A stretch of DNA of 21,963 nt from an uncultured Verrucomicrobiota bacterium. Its GTDB lineage: Bacteria > Verrucomicrobiota > Kiritimatiellia > RFP12 > UBA1067. The translations under genes and the position numbers were made by a program. The notes under the pieces are model-generated. The model worked only from the letters and a program-made list of their open reading frames with translations, did no database searches and had not been told where the DNA came from. How positions within the stretch are numbered: position 1 is the stretch's first letter; every line of letters starts with the position of its first letter. The stretch covers positions 1 through 21,963 of the forward strand of contig CALYRV010000018.1 of the NCBI GenBank assembly GCA_945483525.1, given 5' to 3'. This document shows positions 1 to 8,181 of the stretch, in pieces.

Positions 1-1549
1 CGACTTCCTTCGGATAGCCGGCGATCTCAAACGCCTTCTCCATGATGTCGATGCGATGGTTGCGGATCGCGCCCGAGGAGAGCTCGATGCCGTTGCAGAC
101 GACGTCGTACTGATAGGCTTCGATCGTGAGGGGCTCCTTCTTCTCCAGCGCCTCGAGTCCGCCCTGCGGCATCGAGAAGGGGTTGTGGGAGAAGATGATC
201 TTGCCGGTCTCCGGATCCTTCTCGTAGAACGGGAAGTCGACGATCCAGCAGAACTTGTAGCAGTTCTTCTCGCAAATCGGGTTTGTGAGGTGGTTGGCGA
301 TGTCCGTGCGGACGAGGCCCGACAGGCGGTTGCACTCGTCGACATCGGCCGCCATGAAGAAGATCGCGTCGCCGGGCTCGAGACCGGACATCTGCTTCAT
401 CTCCTCGAGCTGCTCGGGCGAGAGGAACTTCGCGATCGGCCCCTTGAGCTCGCCTTCCTTCGTCCAGCTGATGTAGCCGAGGCCCTTGCCGCCGTTCTCC
501 TTGACGAACGCCTCGCGCTTGTCGAACCACGTGCGGGTCTCGACGCCGACGATGCCCTTGACGAGCAGACCCTTGACGAGGCCGCCCGACGTCGCGCCGT
601 TCGCGAACGCCTTGAAGTTCGCCTTCGCGAAGAAGTCGTTCATGTTGAACCACTTGAGCGGGTTGCGGAGGTCCGGCTTGTCGGAGCCGTACGTCATCAT
701 CGCGTCGCGGTACTTGATGCGCGGCCACGGGGCGGCGTTGCAGGACCAGGTCGAGAACTTGGCGAAGGTCTTGCCGACGACGTCCTCGACGACGGCGAAG
801 ATCTCGTCCTGCGTGACGTAGCTCATCTCGATGTCGAGCTGGTAGAACTCGCCCGGGGAGCGGTCGGCGCGCGCGGCCTCGTCGCGGAAGCACGGCGCGA
901 TCTGGAAGTACTTGTCGAAGCCCGAGACCTGCAGGAGCTGCTTGAACATCTGCGGCGCCTGCGGCAGCGCGTAGAACATGCCGCGGTGAATGCGGCTGGG
1001 CACCAGGTAGTCGCGCGCGCCTTCGGGCGAAGAGGCCGTGAGAATCGGCGTCTGGAACTCGTTGAAGCCCTTCTCCCACATCTGCTGGCGGAGGAACTTG
1101 ATGACTTCCGAGCGAAGTATCAGATTTTTGTGGAGCTTCTCACGGCGGAGGTCGAGAAAGCGGTACTTGAGACGCACATCCTCTGACTCGTCGGCCTTTT
1201 CGTCGGGAATGTAGATCGGCGTCACTTCCGAAGCGGACTCCATCACGAGCTCGTTCGCCTCGATCTCGATCTCGCCGGTCGGCAGATCGGGATTGATGGT
1301 GTCGGGCGTACGGAGCTTCACCTCTCCGGTCACCGTGATGACCGACTCGAGATGCGCCTTCTCAACAAGACCGAAGAAGCTGCGCGAAGGATGCACGACG
1401 ATCTGAGTAAGACCATAGTGGTCGCGGAGGTCGACGAAAAGGATGCCGCCGTGGTCACGCAGACGGAACATCCAGCCGGAAAGTCGAACGGTCTTGCCCG
1501 CGTCAGACGCGCGGAGCTCGTTACAAGTATGGGTACGATACGGATGCAT
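1..1549 (-). CDS. aspS: Aspartyl-tRNA synthetase, 3' end cut by the window edge
   Basis: This gene charges tRNA with aspartate in the cytoplasm. The reading frame runs from the ATG at 1549 off the left edge, giving 516 codons. Bacterial AspRS is usually close to 590 residues, so the C-terminus with class II motif 3 is missing. The N-terminal OB-fold anticodon domain starts MHPYRTHTCNELR and contains RLRDHGGILFVDLRD near residues 29-43. Class II motif 2 is visible as FRDEAARADRSPGEFYQLD. The start is supported by AGGAGA about ten bases upstream. His33 in RDHGG matches the His31 that marks non-discriminating AspRS in Pseudomonas aeruginosa, where E. coli has Leu. This hints that the enzyme may also aspartylate tRNA-Asn. 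Its promoter lies at 1578-1586. The identity is firm; the tRNA specificity is inference. Confidence 0.96.
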   Translation of the reverse strand, partial: MHPYRTHTCNELRASDAGKTVRLSGWMFRLRDHGGILFVDLRDHYGLTQIVVHPSRSFFGLVEKAHLESVITVTGEVKLRTPDTINPDLPTGEIEIEANELVMESASEVTPIYIPDEKADESEDVRLKYRFLDLRREKLHKNLILRSEVIKFLRQQMWEKGFNEFQTPILTASSPEGARDYLVPSRIHRGMFYALPQAPQMFKQLLQVSGFDKYFQIAPCFRDEAARADRSPGEFYQLDIEMSYVTQDEIFAVVEDVVGKTFAKFSTWSCNAAPWPRIKYRDAMMTYGSDKPDLRNPLKWFNMNDFFAKANFKAFANGATSGGLVKGLLVKGIVGVETRTWFDKREAFVKENGGKGLGYISWTKEGELKGPIAKFLSPEQLEEMKQMSGLEPGDAIFFMAADVDECNRLSGLVRTDIANHLTNPICEKNCYKFCWIVDFPFYEKDPETGKIIFSHNPFSMPQGGLEALEKKEPLTIEAYQYDVVCNGIELSSGAIRNHRIDIMEKAFEIAGYPKEV

Positions 1550-1577
1550 TTTCTTTCTTCTCCTAAATCGAATATAT

Positions 1578-1586
1578 ATTATATCA
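1578..1586 (-). promoter_or_regulatory. Extended -10 promoter of aspS
   Basis: On the minus strand the sequence reads TGATATAAT, a perfect -10 hexamer with the TG extension. It lies 28 bases before the aspS ATG, which leaves room for a leader of about 20 bases containing AGGAGA. No good -35 is found at the usual 16-18 base spacing. Confidence 0.6.
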
Positions 1587-1620
1587 TATTTCGTCTATCA
1601 CTGACCGATCTGGAGTTTCC

Positions 1621-1832
1621 ACCCTTATCCCACTTTTTCTGGGGTAATTTATCCCAGTTTTCAAAAAAGCCCAATAAAACCCTATGAATCTGAAGGCGCT
1701 TTTCAGGCGCAAGAGCCGTTTTCTTGCTGGTGATTCACTGATTTAGGCTCGGATACTCGCCTAAATCCCGGGAAAAACGAAGGTGACGACATCGATTTTG
1801 CGTGCATCAATTCAAAAAAGTGGGATAAGGGT
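1621..1832. repeat. 212-nt structured element with 18-bp terminal inverted repeats
   Basis: A perfect 18-bp inverted repeat closes the element: ACCCTTATCCCACTTTTT at 1621-1638 pairs with AAAAAGTGGGATAAGGGT at 1815-1832. Inside are further hairpins: CTGGGGTAA/TTATCCCAG at 1639-1657 with one mismatch (G-U in plus-strand RNA), TGAATC/GATTCA at 1685-1690 and 1732-1737 enclosing GCAAGA/TCTTGC at 1709-1714 and 1722-1727, and GATTTAGGC/GCCTAAATC at 1740-1748 and 1759-1767. The motif TTATCCCA occurs twice in each orientation (one copy with a mismatch), so alternative pairings are possible. It lies upstream of the aspS promoter and downstream of the histidine kinase stop. No target-site duplication is visible. 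It could be a MITE-like mobile element or a structured RNA; I cannot decide between them. Confidence 0.6.
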
Positions 1833-1980
1833 TCACGATTTCTCCATCCCGCTCACAAGACAACGCCAAAAAAGTCCCGAAATATCGACGCGAAGCGCAT
1901 GTTGACCATCCTGCCGCCATTATGCAGCCTCAATAGACGCTCTTCACGCCTTCAAAAATCAAGAATCTCCTGCTGACCGA

Positions 1981-4647
1981 TCAGGCGCAGACACCGTCAA
2001 GGACAGACTTCATCTCGGCAAGCGTATAAGGTTTGGAAAGAACGGCGTTAATCTTAACCGATTCGAACATCTTCCGAATATACTCCTCACTGGAACCGGA
2101 GGAAATGACAATCGGCACCGTCGGAGCGTTTTTCCGGAAACTCATCGCCAGACGGACCGTATCAACGTCACCTAATGAAGCGTCTAGAACAATCGCCGAA
2201 AGAGATTCGCTCAGTCTACGGACCACCCCAAGCGCCTCTGCGCCGTCCTTAGCGGTGTATGGCGTGTACTTCAAAGCCTTAAGTAACATCGCCGACGTCT
2301 TGCGAATGAACTCCTCGTCGTCAACTACTAGCACGTCCCGAGCCTCATGACATCCATTCCCCGAGTCGTTCCTAGAGGCTGGGCTCGCGGTCGACGGTTC
2401 CGGAAGCCTCGATTCCGGCAGGAAGATCTTGAAGGTGGTGCCGCGTTCGACCACGCTGTCAACTCGAATGCCGCCACCATGTGCTTCGACTACAGACGAA
2501 ACTGTCGCAAGGCCCAGCCCTCTGCCAAGCGACTTGGAGGAGACATACGGGTCGAAAAGGCGCCTGAGAATGTCAGGACGAATGCCCGGACCATTGTCGG
2601 AAATCGTAAACAACACACCTTCTCCAGCCTTGAGGGTGGTGGCGGAACGGAAACCCATCAGTTCCTCTTGCGTCATCACCTTTCTCTTTGCGGCGATGAC
2701 AATTCTCCCCGGACGCTTGCCGATCGCCTCAACCGCGTTTTTAACAATGTTCATGAACACCTTGAACAACTGATTACGCCCGGCGTCAATGGCAGGAAGC
2801 CCCTCTGGGACATTCAGCTCGAGATCCACCGACTCGGAAAGAAGACCGCGAAGGATTCCTTCGATATCATCAATCACCTTCTTTGGCGATTCCCGTTCGA
2901 AAATGATGCGAGACTCGCCAGCGTAATCCATTAGTTCCCGCATCATCATGCTACCGCGCTTCAAGGCATCACTGATTGTGTTGACCGCCTTTATCTCCTC
3001 CTCATCGGAAGTCTCCAACCATGTCGATGCCGTAGTATTGCCGATAATCGTCAGAATATTATTGATATCATGCGCAATACCCGCGGCAAGCAACGCCAGC
3101 GACTGCCGCTTCTCCACCTCGCGCAGCTTCTCCTTCGCACCGACAAGCTGACGATGCTCAATGACGATATCGGTAATATCGCGAATCAAGGCAAGCACAA
3201 ACATCTCGTCCATCTTCACGATCCGGACGTCGAAAAACCTTGACGGCTGCGAATCTGGAACCCATTTCGCATGCTGCAGCTCCAACCGAATCGAACGCAC
3301 TTCATCCTTGCCGTCGAAAACGCGGTCAAGCGCATCGTCAAAATTCGCCTTGCCCTCCTTGCCGAACATGAGCTCCGGAAATTCCTCGCCGGGAACCGCA
3401 AACGGGATCCCGTTCTTGTCACTCGAATCCTTGGTCATCGTCACCAACCGGTGCTGCCGATCAAATACCGCGAGCGCGTCTGGTATCGCGTCGATCAACG
3501 CCCGCTGCCGCGATTCGGACTGCGCCACGGCGATTGCGCGCGACGAAATCGTCTCTAGCATCCGGTTTACGGATGCCGCCAGCAGCGCAAATTCGTCTTT
3601 GCCCTTCCAGTCGATATGCGGACAATCGGTATCACGGTGCATCATACCGAGATTGGCTATCGCCTGCGTCATCCTTGTCAACGGATTCAACAGCACCCAG
3701 CTTTGGAACCAAAAAATCGGCAGCACGAATACGAGTCCGACCATCGCTACGAAAAACGCAAGCCGGCCTAACGCCGCCTGCGTCGCCGAAGAAAACGTCT
3801 TGGGGATTGATACGGCAACCATACTTACCGCATTACCGGCAATGTCTCGTACCGCATAAACGGCCTCGAACTGACTCGCCCCGATATCCCAGAAGCCGCC
3901 GGAATAGAAATTAATCGCCTCCGAGAACATTGGAGCAATGCCGAAGTCACTCCGCTCCCTCGTCCGCTTGATCTCGCGGTTCGGCACAATGGCCGCTGTA
4001 AGCTCGGCCTTCCGGTTGGTGATCTTGATGTCAAGCCCCGACAATCCCTCGTTAACCTGGCTGGTGAAGACATTGGTTTCAAACGGAGCTCCTAGGAGCA
4101 CACACTTGCCGTCGCCCTTGGCAAGCGCGACATAATGGGATCGACCGCCTAGCCTGATAATACCTGTCGTAGCCGATCTTCCGCCTCGGCGCATGGTAGT
4201 CTCACACCACTCCCGCAACGTGGCGGCGTAAGGCGCGATGGCAACCGCATCGACAGCGACAATCTTACCGAACACGTCACGGCACGACGCAGAAATCAAC
4301 GATCCGTCCGGGGCGAACCGCCCGCATACCGAATACCGATCGTTAACCGCAAGCGATTCCCCGCCGTCCCACTCGACACTGTCAAGCAACGCCTTGCGGA
4401 CGTGCTCGGTATTATGGTAGGCAATCCTGGAGATGTCAGACCCGATCTCCTTGACCTGTTGCTCGGTATCGCGAAGCATATGCACGAGCACGATCCTCCC
4501 ACCAATGTAGAATACCGTCAACGCCAGTAACAGCAAAAACGCAGTCGCCAGCGAATACCGCGTTCGAATCGAATTCCATGCCCTGGAAATCGCGCTCTGC
4601 TTCTCAAATTCCGTAAACACTTCGCAATGAGTCACACTCTGAGCCAT
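1981..4647 (-). CDS. Membrane-bound hybrid sensor histidine kinase with C-terminal receiver
   Basis: Residues are counted from the ATG at 4647. A transmembrane segment near 33-57 and a second near 295-320 enclose an exported sensory domain of about 235 residues. A HAMP-like linker follows (about 320-372), then a PAS-like domain (about 382-492, beginning ALIDAIPDALAVFDRQHRL). The H-box is GIAHDINNILTIIGN with His526. The ATPase domain has NIVKNAVEAI, SDNGPGI and GRGLGLATV. The receiver domain has the acidic pair at 776-777, acceptor Asp822 in IVLDASLGD and Lys872 in LSKPYT, so all key residues are present. A GTG at 4656 would add three residues; the ATG is preferred because AGGTGG lies just upstream and it sits one base after the stop of the preceding gene. 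As the last gene of the pilus operon it probably senses a periplasmic or surface signal for that machine. The ligand is unknown. Confidence 0.9.
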   Translation of the reverse strand: MAQSVTHCEVFTEFEKQSAISRAWNSIRTRYSLATAFLLLLALTVFYIGGRIVLVHMLRDTEQQVKEIGSDISRIAYHNTEHVRKALLDSVEWDGGESLAVNDRYSVCGRFAPDGSLISASCRDVFGKIVAVDAVAIAPYAATLREWCETTMRRGGRSATTGIIRLGGRSHYVALAKGDGKCVLLGAPFETNVFTSQVNEGLSGLDIKITNRKAELTAAIVPNREIKRTRERSDFGIAPMFSEAINFYSGGFWDIGASQFEAVYAVRDIAGNAVSMVAVSIPKTFSSATQAALGRLAFFVAMVGLVFVLPIFWFQSWVLLNPLTRMTQAIANLGMMHRDTDCPHIDWKGKDEFALLAASVNRMLETISSRAIAVAQSESRQRALIDAIPDALAVFDRQHRLVTMTKDSSDKNGIPFAVPGEEFPELMFGKEGKANFDDALDRVFDGKDEVRSIRLELQHAKWVPDSQPSRFFDVRIVKMDEMFVLALIRDITDIVIEHRQLVGAKEKLREVEKRQSLALLAAGIAHDINNILTIIGNTTASTWLETSDEEEIKAVNTISDALKRGSMMMRELMDYAGESRIIFERESPKKVIDDIEGILRGLLSESVDLELNVPEGLPAIDAGRNQLFKVFMNIVKNAVEAIGKRPGRIVIAAKRKVMTQEELMGFRSATTLKAGEGVLFTISDNGPGIRPDILRRLFDPYVSSKSLGRGLGLATVSSVVEAHGGGIRVDSVVERGTTFKIFLPESRLPEPSTASPASRNDSGNGCHEARDVLVVDDEEFIRKTSAMLLKALKYTPYTAKDGAEALGVVRRLSESLSAIVLDASLGDVDTVRLAMSFRKNAPTVPIVISSGSSEEYIRKMFESVKINAVLSKPYTLAEMKSVLDGVCA

Positions 4648-4648
4648 C

Positions 4649-4966
4649 TCATCCACCTTTCTTTCGTTGCATGACCCACACCAATAGAAGAACGAGCACT
4701 GCGGCGGCTACGAATCCTAACCTGGCATACCGCAAGGCCGCTTCAGGGTCCGCCGCGGCTACTGGCGCCGCTGGCGCCGGCGAAACCACCATGGTCTCGG
4801 ACACCTGCAAATTCGCCTCTTCGCTCCGCGCCGCAGCCTCTTCGGCCGTAAGCCGCGCACGAGCACCAGTCTTCAACGGACGCGCCAACGACTCGCGGCG
4901 TCCGTCAATCACTGCCTGCATACGGTCAAACCGCTCATATTCGACCGGTAAGCTAGCGTCAATCAT
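4649..4966 (-). CDS. Small membrane protein of the pilus operon, unknown function
   Basis: This 105-residue protein is not recognised. Residues 1-75 are hydrophilic and rich in Ala, Glu and Arg, with a short Pro/Ala linker (SPAPAAPVAAADPE). One hydrophobic segment near 80-100 (LGFVAAAVLVLLLVWVM) is followed by QRKKGG, so it looks tail-anchored with a positive C-terminus. The ATG overlaps the stop of the large pseudopilin gene in an ATGA arrangement with GGAG just upstream, and its stop is one base before the kinase ATG. This tight coupling supports a real gene. Its position after a GspK-like gene recalls where GspL/GspM sit in type II secretion operons, but I see no sequence likeness to either. 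Confidence 0.75.
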   Translation of the reverse strand: MIDASLPVEYERFDRMQAVIDGRRESLARPLKTGARARLTAEEAAARSEEANLQVSETMVVSPAPAAPVAAADPEAALRYARLGFVAAAVLVLLLVWVMQRKKGG

Positions 4967-7125
4967 TTCTCCAGCCCTTTCGCCGCACGATACACAGGAT
5001 TAGCAGAGTCGGGAAGCTCCATCCATCGGCAGGAGTACGGGTCTCCAGGGCCCTTGGGAAGTCCCATCGAGTCCACCACCTGGCTATTCTTCTTACGCCG
5101 CAACCGCATGTCCCAGTTAAAACTTCCACCATTTGCAGTAAGACCCTCATCGCGGCAAATGAGCGCGCCGTTGATCTGAAAATTCGCGCCGAGCGCACCG
5201 AACACCCCGTGATTGTTGTACATCACGGCATCAATGCAGCTGACTGTCGAACGGAGCGAACTGATAATCGAATTGTCGCAGATGGTCTCATAATAATGCC
5301 TATCATATGATGTAGCCAGCAGCTTACGCGTCTTCTGCACCGGCTCCGTGACCGTCTGGTAATATCCGCGCCCCCATCCTGTTGAGATATATTTCTGATA
5401 AGTTACCATCTCTGTGTAAGTCTCGGTAATGGTGCGCACCTTGCCGAACCTTCCCGATGAACTATCGTAACCGCCAGGCGCGGCGACCCCAACGCCCATT
5501 CCGTTGATTTGCTCAGCCGCTGTATAGTCACCGGAGAACGTGTTGCTCTGTGACGTGGTAGTACCGTACCACGACGAAATAGTAATTGTTGTCGAATACT
5601 CTTGAGACGGATAACCAATAAGCGAGTCGCTCGAATCGCACGAATAGGCGATGTCGGATCCGCTGTTAACGTTATTCGCGATAGAGGACGAGGTACTGTC
5701 TCCGACGACGATATTGCCCTTGGCGACGAGACCGAGCATATCCTTCGACTCGTTAACTTGCTGCTCCTGAAGCGCTTCATCACCGGACTTATTATGAGAC
5801 CAACTCGGAGCGTTCACGTACCTGATGTCTCCAATGACATGGATATTCCGCCCCGCGTAGATCGTACCTTGCCCCGAAACATACCCCTTGATAATCACAT
5901 CGCCATCGATCACCACCGGACCATTGATTCGAATTGGATTCGACTGCGTGCCCACCAGCAACACCGAGCCGGCGTCCGCAAGCTGCGCATCACCAGAAGG
6001 CCCCGCCTCTGAAAGCGACCGATGCGCGTTGATGGTAGCGCCCGGCATAGTGTGCGAGGACCCTGTCCCATCCGTGTACGTCACCGCTGGATATGTAAGT
6101 GTACCGCCTTCGTCAGTAGCGAACTCGACATAGGGATTGAGATCCGAAACGAACGGCATCGGTACTGGATCGACAGAGGTCGTCTCACCAGCAATCGTCT
6201 GAGTCTGATTGACGATCGCCTTCGGACTTTCACCAGCCGTCATCGAACCTCCTGTCAGATTTCCGCGTGCGTCGTAGGCAGCGGCGACTATCGTTCCCGA
6301 AGTTTTCGCAGGATCATAAGACCCGAGCTCATTCAAATTGTCGGTATCGTAACGAGCTCGTGAGCCGACGCTGGATCGATACCTAGACTTGTCGTAGATA
6401 CTGGACGAGCTAAGCGTCACCTTGCCGCTAGCTCCAACCTCAGGATTGGGGGCGGCGTAAATGAAACCGTTCACCACCGCTCCGTTCTTGAGACTCACGT
6501 CTCCATTAGCGCGGAACTCTCCATTGATGACAAAGTTCCCGCTCATCCAACCATAGTTATTCACGAAATACGCGTTGTCAAAGACCTTGGATTGCTCCGT
6601 ACCGAAAACCACCCACTCCGACATCGTCACGCTGACGAGCTGACCTCCTGGGGCATCACATTCAGCCGTCGCGATAATCGGCACCACGGCGACAGCGCCG
6701 TCCGTCTCGTGTTCTACGGCATCCCCAACGCCAACCCATACACGGCATCCATTCACCGAGACTGGCATCTCTGCATCACCGAAGATCCGCGCAGGTGAAA
6801 CGCTTCCCACCGTACGACGATCCGACCCCACGGTATCGAACCAATTGAAGGCACGAGCCTTGCGCGGCGCGATCTGGATGGACGAAAAGTTGTCCGAAAT
6901 GAACCTCTGAAACCCCTCCTGAATGTCCAGCTTCGCCTGTTCGACGGCGGACTGCGCCGCAAAGCGGCAACGATCACGAATCACCGCCGTGCGCGCGAAC
7001 CGAGCCGCGGTCGCGACATAACCGGAGACCGTCGCGACGACGATCGCGGCAATCAGCACCAGCACCATCACCATCGGCAACACAAAGCCATGATGATTGC
7101 GAATATATCGATTGGATTCAATCAT
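4963..7125 (-). CDS. Large GspK/PilX-like pseudopilin with long beta-rich passenger
   Basis: Starting at the ATG at 7125 the protein has 720 residues. A TTG 13 codons upstream (7164) is open but the ATG has GGAAGGG before it and overlaps the preceding stop, which fits translational coupling. The N-terminus has a prepilin-like signal, NHHG followed by FVLPMVMVLVLIAAIVVATVSGYV, but the mature residue 5 is Met and not Glu, as in GspK and PilX families. The rest is Ser/Thr/Gly rich and includes stretches such as GPVVIDGDVIIKGYVSGQG and GTIYAGRNIHVIGDIRY, typical of short beta-strand turns as in bactofilin-like or beta-helix folds. It probably caps the pilus or pseudopilus and faces the outside. 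GspK is usually near 320 residues, so this is more than twice the normal length. Confidence 0.82.
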   Translation of the reverse strand: MIESNRYIRNHHGFVLPMVMVLVLIAAIVVATVSGYVATAARFARTAVIRDRCRFAAQSAVEQAKLDIQEGFQRFISDNFSSIQIAPRKARAFNWFDTVGSDRRTVGSVSPARIFGDAEMPVSVNGCRVWVGVGDAVEHETDGAVAVVPIIATAECDAPGGQLVSVTMSEWVVFGTEQSKVFDNAYFVNNYGWMSGNFVINGEFRANGDVSLKNGAVVNGFIYAAPNPEVGASGKVTLSSSSIYDKSRYRSSVGSRARYDTDNLNELGSYDPAKTSGTIVAAAYDARGNLTGGSMTAGESPKAIVNQTQTIAGETTSVDPVPMPFVSDLNPYVEFATDEGGTLTYPAVTYTDGTGSSHTMPGATINAHRSLSEAGPSGDAQLADAGSVLLVGTQSNPIRINGPVVIDGDVIIKGYVSGQGTIYAGRNIHVIGDIRYVNAPSWSHNKSGDEALQEQQVNESKDMLGLVAKGNIVVGDSTSSSIANNVNSGSDIAYSCDSSDSLIGYPSQEYSTTITISSWYGTTTSQSNTFSGDYTAAEQINGMGVGVAAPGGYDSSSGRFGKVRTITETYTEMVTYQKYISTGWGRGYYQTVTEPVQKTRKLLATSYDRHYYETICDNSIISSLRSTVSCIDAVMYNNHGVFGALGANFQINGALICRDEGLTANGGSFNWDMRLRRKKNSQVVDSMGLPKGPGDPYSCRWMELPDSANPVYRAAKGLEK

Positions 7126-7732
7126 CAAACACCCTTCCGGACAAAGTCCGCTGTATTTTACCAAACACCGGCACAGTCACCCGCTCCCTCCTTGTTACGA
7201 CAGTATGCGGAGAAGACTTCACCGAGGCTTCGAGATTAATGTAGAAGACATTGCGCTTCCCCAGTTCATCATCCATCAGACGATCTTCTGACGGCAACCA
7301 ACCGATTTTCCCCGGATCCAGCCATCGCGTCTCCCAGTGCTCATCATATCGATCACCGTCATTACCGAAGAAGGCCTTCGCTCCAGACACCACTGGCACC
7401 AGCTCAATGCGCTGGTTCACCACTCGCGAATTCTCGGTATCATACCCATATGCATTATCCATCTTAATCTTGAACCCGCCCTCGACTACATTTCCACGAT
7501 CCGACCCAGACAGGACCCCAGACCACACGCACCCGTCATGCGGCGGCGCAGTATGAAACAGCAGTTTCTCACGGAGCTCTCTCATCCGCACGGAAAGTTC
7601 AGCCTCGGCCACCAACGTGCCGGTCATGCTCCAGATCCCGACAAACGCAGAAAACACTCCTCCGACGACCAGCACAAGAATGCAAGACGCAGTCATCAGT
7701 TCCAAAAGCGTGAATCCGCGGCGGCCATTCAT
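7118..7732 (-). CDS. Type II secretion / type IV pilus pseudopilin (GspJ-like)
   Basis: The 204-residue protein begins MNGRRG, then FTLLELMTASCILVLVVGGVFSAFVGIW. This is a class prepilin signal: cleavage after Gly6, Phe as mature residue 1 and Glu as mature residue 5, followed by the membrane and assembly helix. The remainder is a soluble periplasmic domain without recognised motifs. GspJ proteins have similar length and sit before GspK, as this one does before the large GspK-like gene. The ATG follows GGAGGG and overlaps the previous stop by one base (TGATG). GspJ assignment rests on size and order, so pseudopilin is firm and the letter is inference. Confidence 0.88.
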   Translation of the reverse strand: MNGRRGFTLLELMTASCILVLVVGGVFSAFVGIWSMTGTLVAEAELSVRMRELREKLLFHTAPPHDGCVWSGVLSGSDRGNVVEGGFKIKMDNAYGYDTENSRVVNQRIELVPVVSGAKAFFGNDGDRYDEHWETRWLDPGKIGWLPSEDRLMDDELGKRNVFYINLEASVKSSPHTVVTRRERVTVPVFGKIQRTLSGRVFDD

Positions 7733-8181
7733 CAGTTCACCCTCCCCAGCCGACTACGATACGTCTTCACATAATGTCCGCCGGCATCACCTGACAACTC
7801 CGACAGCCTGCGGCGGCTGCCAGACGGCCCCCATTCCACGTCCGCAGAAATCTTCAGCATATCAGACGGCAACAATGAAAAGCCGACCTCATCAGTAATT
7901 CCAACAGTTACCGTCAAAACCGGCGGATCGTCATACTTCACCAGTTGCGGAGCCTGCTCCTCCGTCAATGTCTCGACGACAGTGCCTATCGCCAGCTGCC
8001 CGAAATCCTCATTGAACCGCTTCCAAACCGCATCCCAAGCCACAGCCTCAGCCGCCAGCAGATCGGCGTTCTCATGGGCAATACGCGTAGACAGAATCAC
8101 ACCCTCGAACAGGACAAGCGTCATCAGACAGAAGATCGACGCCGCCAACATACATTCTACCAATGTGAAGCCCTTCCTCAT
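7732..8181 (-). CDS. Type II secretion / type IV pilus pseudopilin (GspI-like)
   Basis: The 149-residue protein starts MRKG followed by FTLVECMLAASIFCLMTLVLFEGVIL, a standard prepilin leader of four residues with Glu at mature position 5. The helix is followed by a periplasmic domain of about 115 residues. GspI proteins are small like this and interact with GspJ and GspK, which matches the next two genes. A strong AAGGAGG lies ten bases before the ATG, and the ATG overlaps the upstream stop (ATGA). A prepilin peptidase elsewhere in the genome would be needed for processing. Confidence 0.88.
   Translation of the reverse strand: MRKGFTLVECMLAASIFCLMTLVLFEGVILSTRIAHENADLLAAEAVAWDAVWKRFNEDFGQLAIGTVVETLTEEQAPQLVKYDDPPVLTVTVGITDEVGFSLLPSDMLKISADVEWGPSGSRRRLSELSGDAGGHYVKTYRSRLGRVN

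Larger units (their letters stand above)
1550..1980. other. Intergenic region between the hybrid kinase and aspS
   Basis: This 431-base gap holds the aspS ribosome binding site and promoter on the right-to-left strand and the 212-nt inverted-repeat element. The remaining 1833-1980 part follows the kinase stop and contains no recognisable gene. A minus-strand frame of about 30 codons (ending near 1855) has no convincing start. No hairpin followed by a T run was found downstream of the kinase stop, so transcription termination there is unexplained. Confidence 0.6.

Noticed and set aside
27..1079. Long open frame on the minus strand overlapping aspS, and another at 56-1186 on the plus strand
   Set aside because: Both are out-of-frame readings of aspS with Arg/Leu-rich low-complexity composition; the aspS frame has all the family motifs.
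1740..1767. Perfect 9-bp hairpin as a terminator for the kinase operon
   Set aside because: No T run follows on either strand, and it lies inside the larger inverted-repeat element.
1621..1832. Complete insertion sequence
   Set aside because: There is no transposase frame between the inverted repeats and no visible target-site duplication.
4238..4420. Small plus-strand frames within the histidine kinase and pseudopilin genes
   Set aside because: All are short, lack ribosome binding sites and lie opposite well-supported coding sequence.
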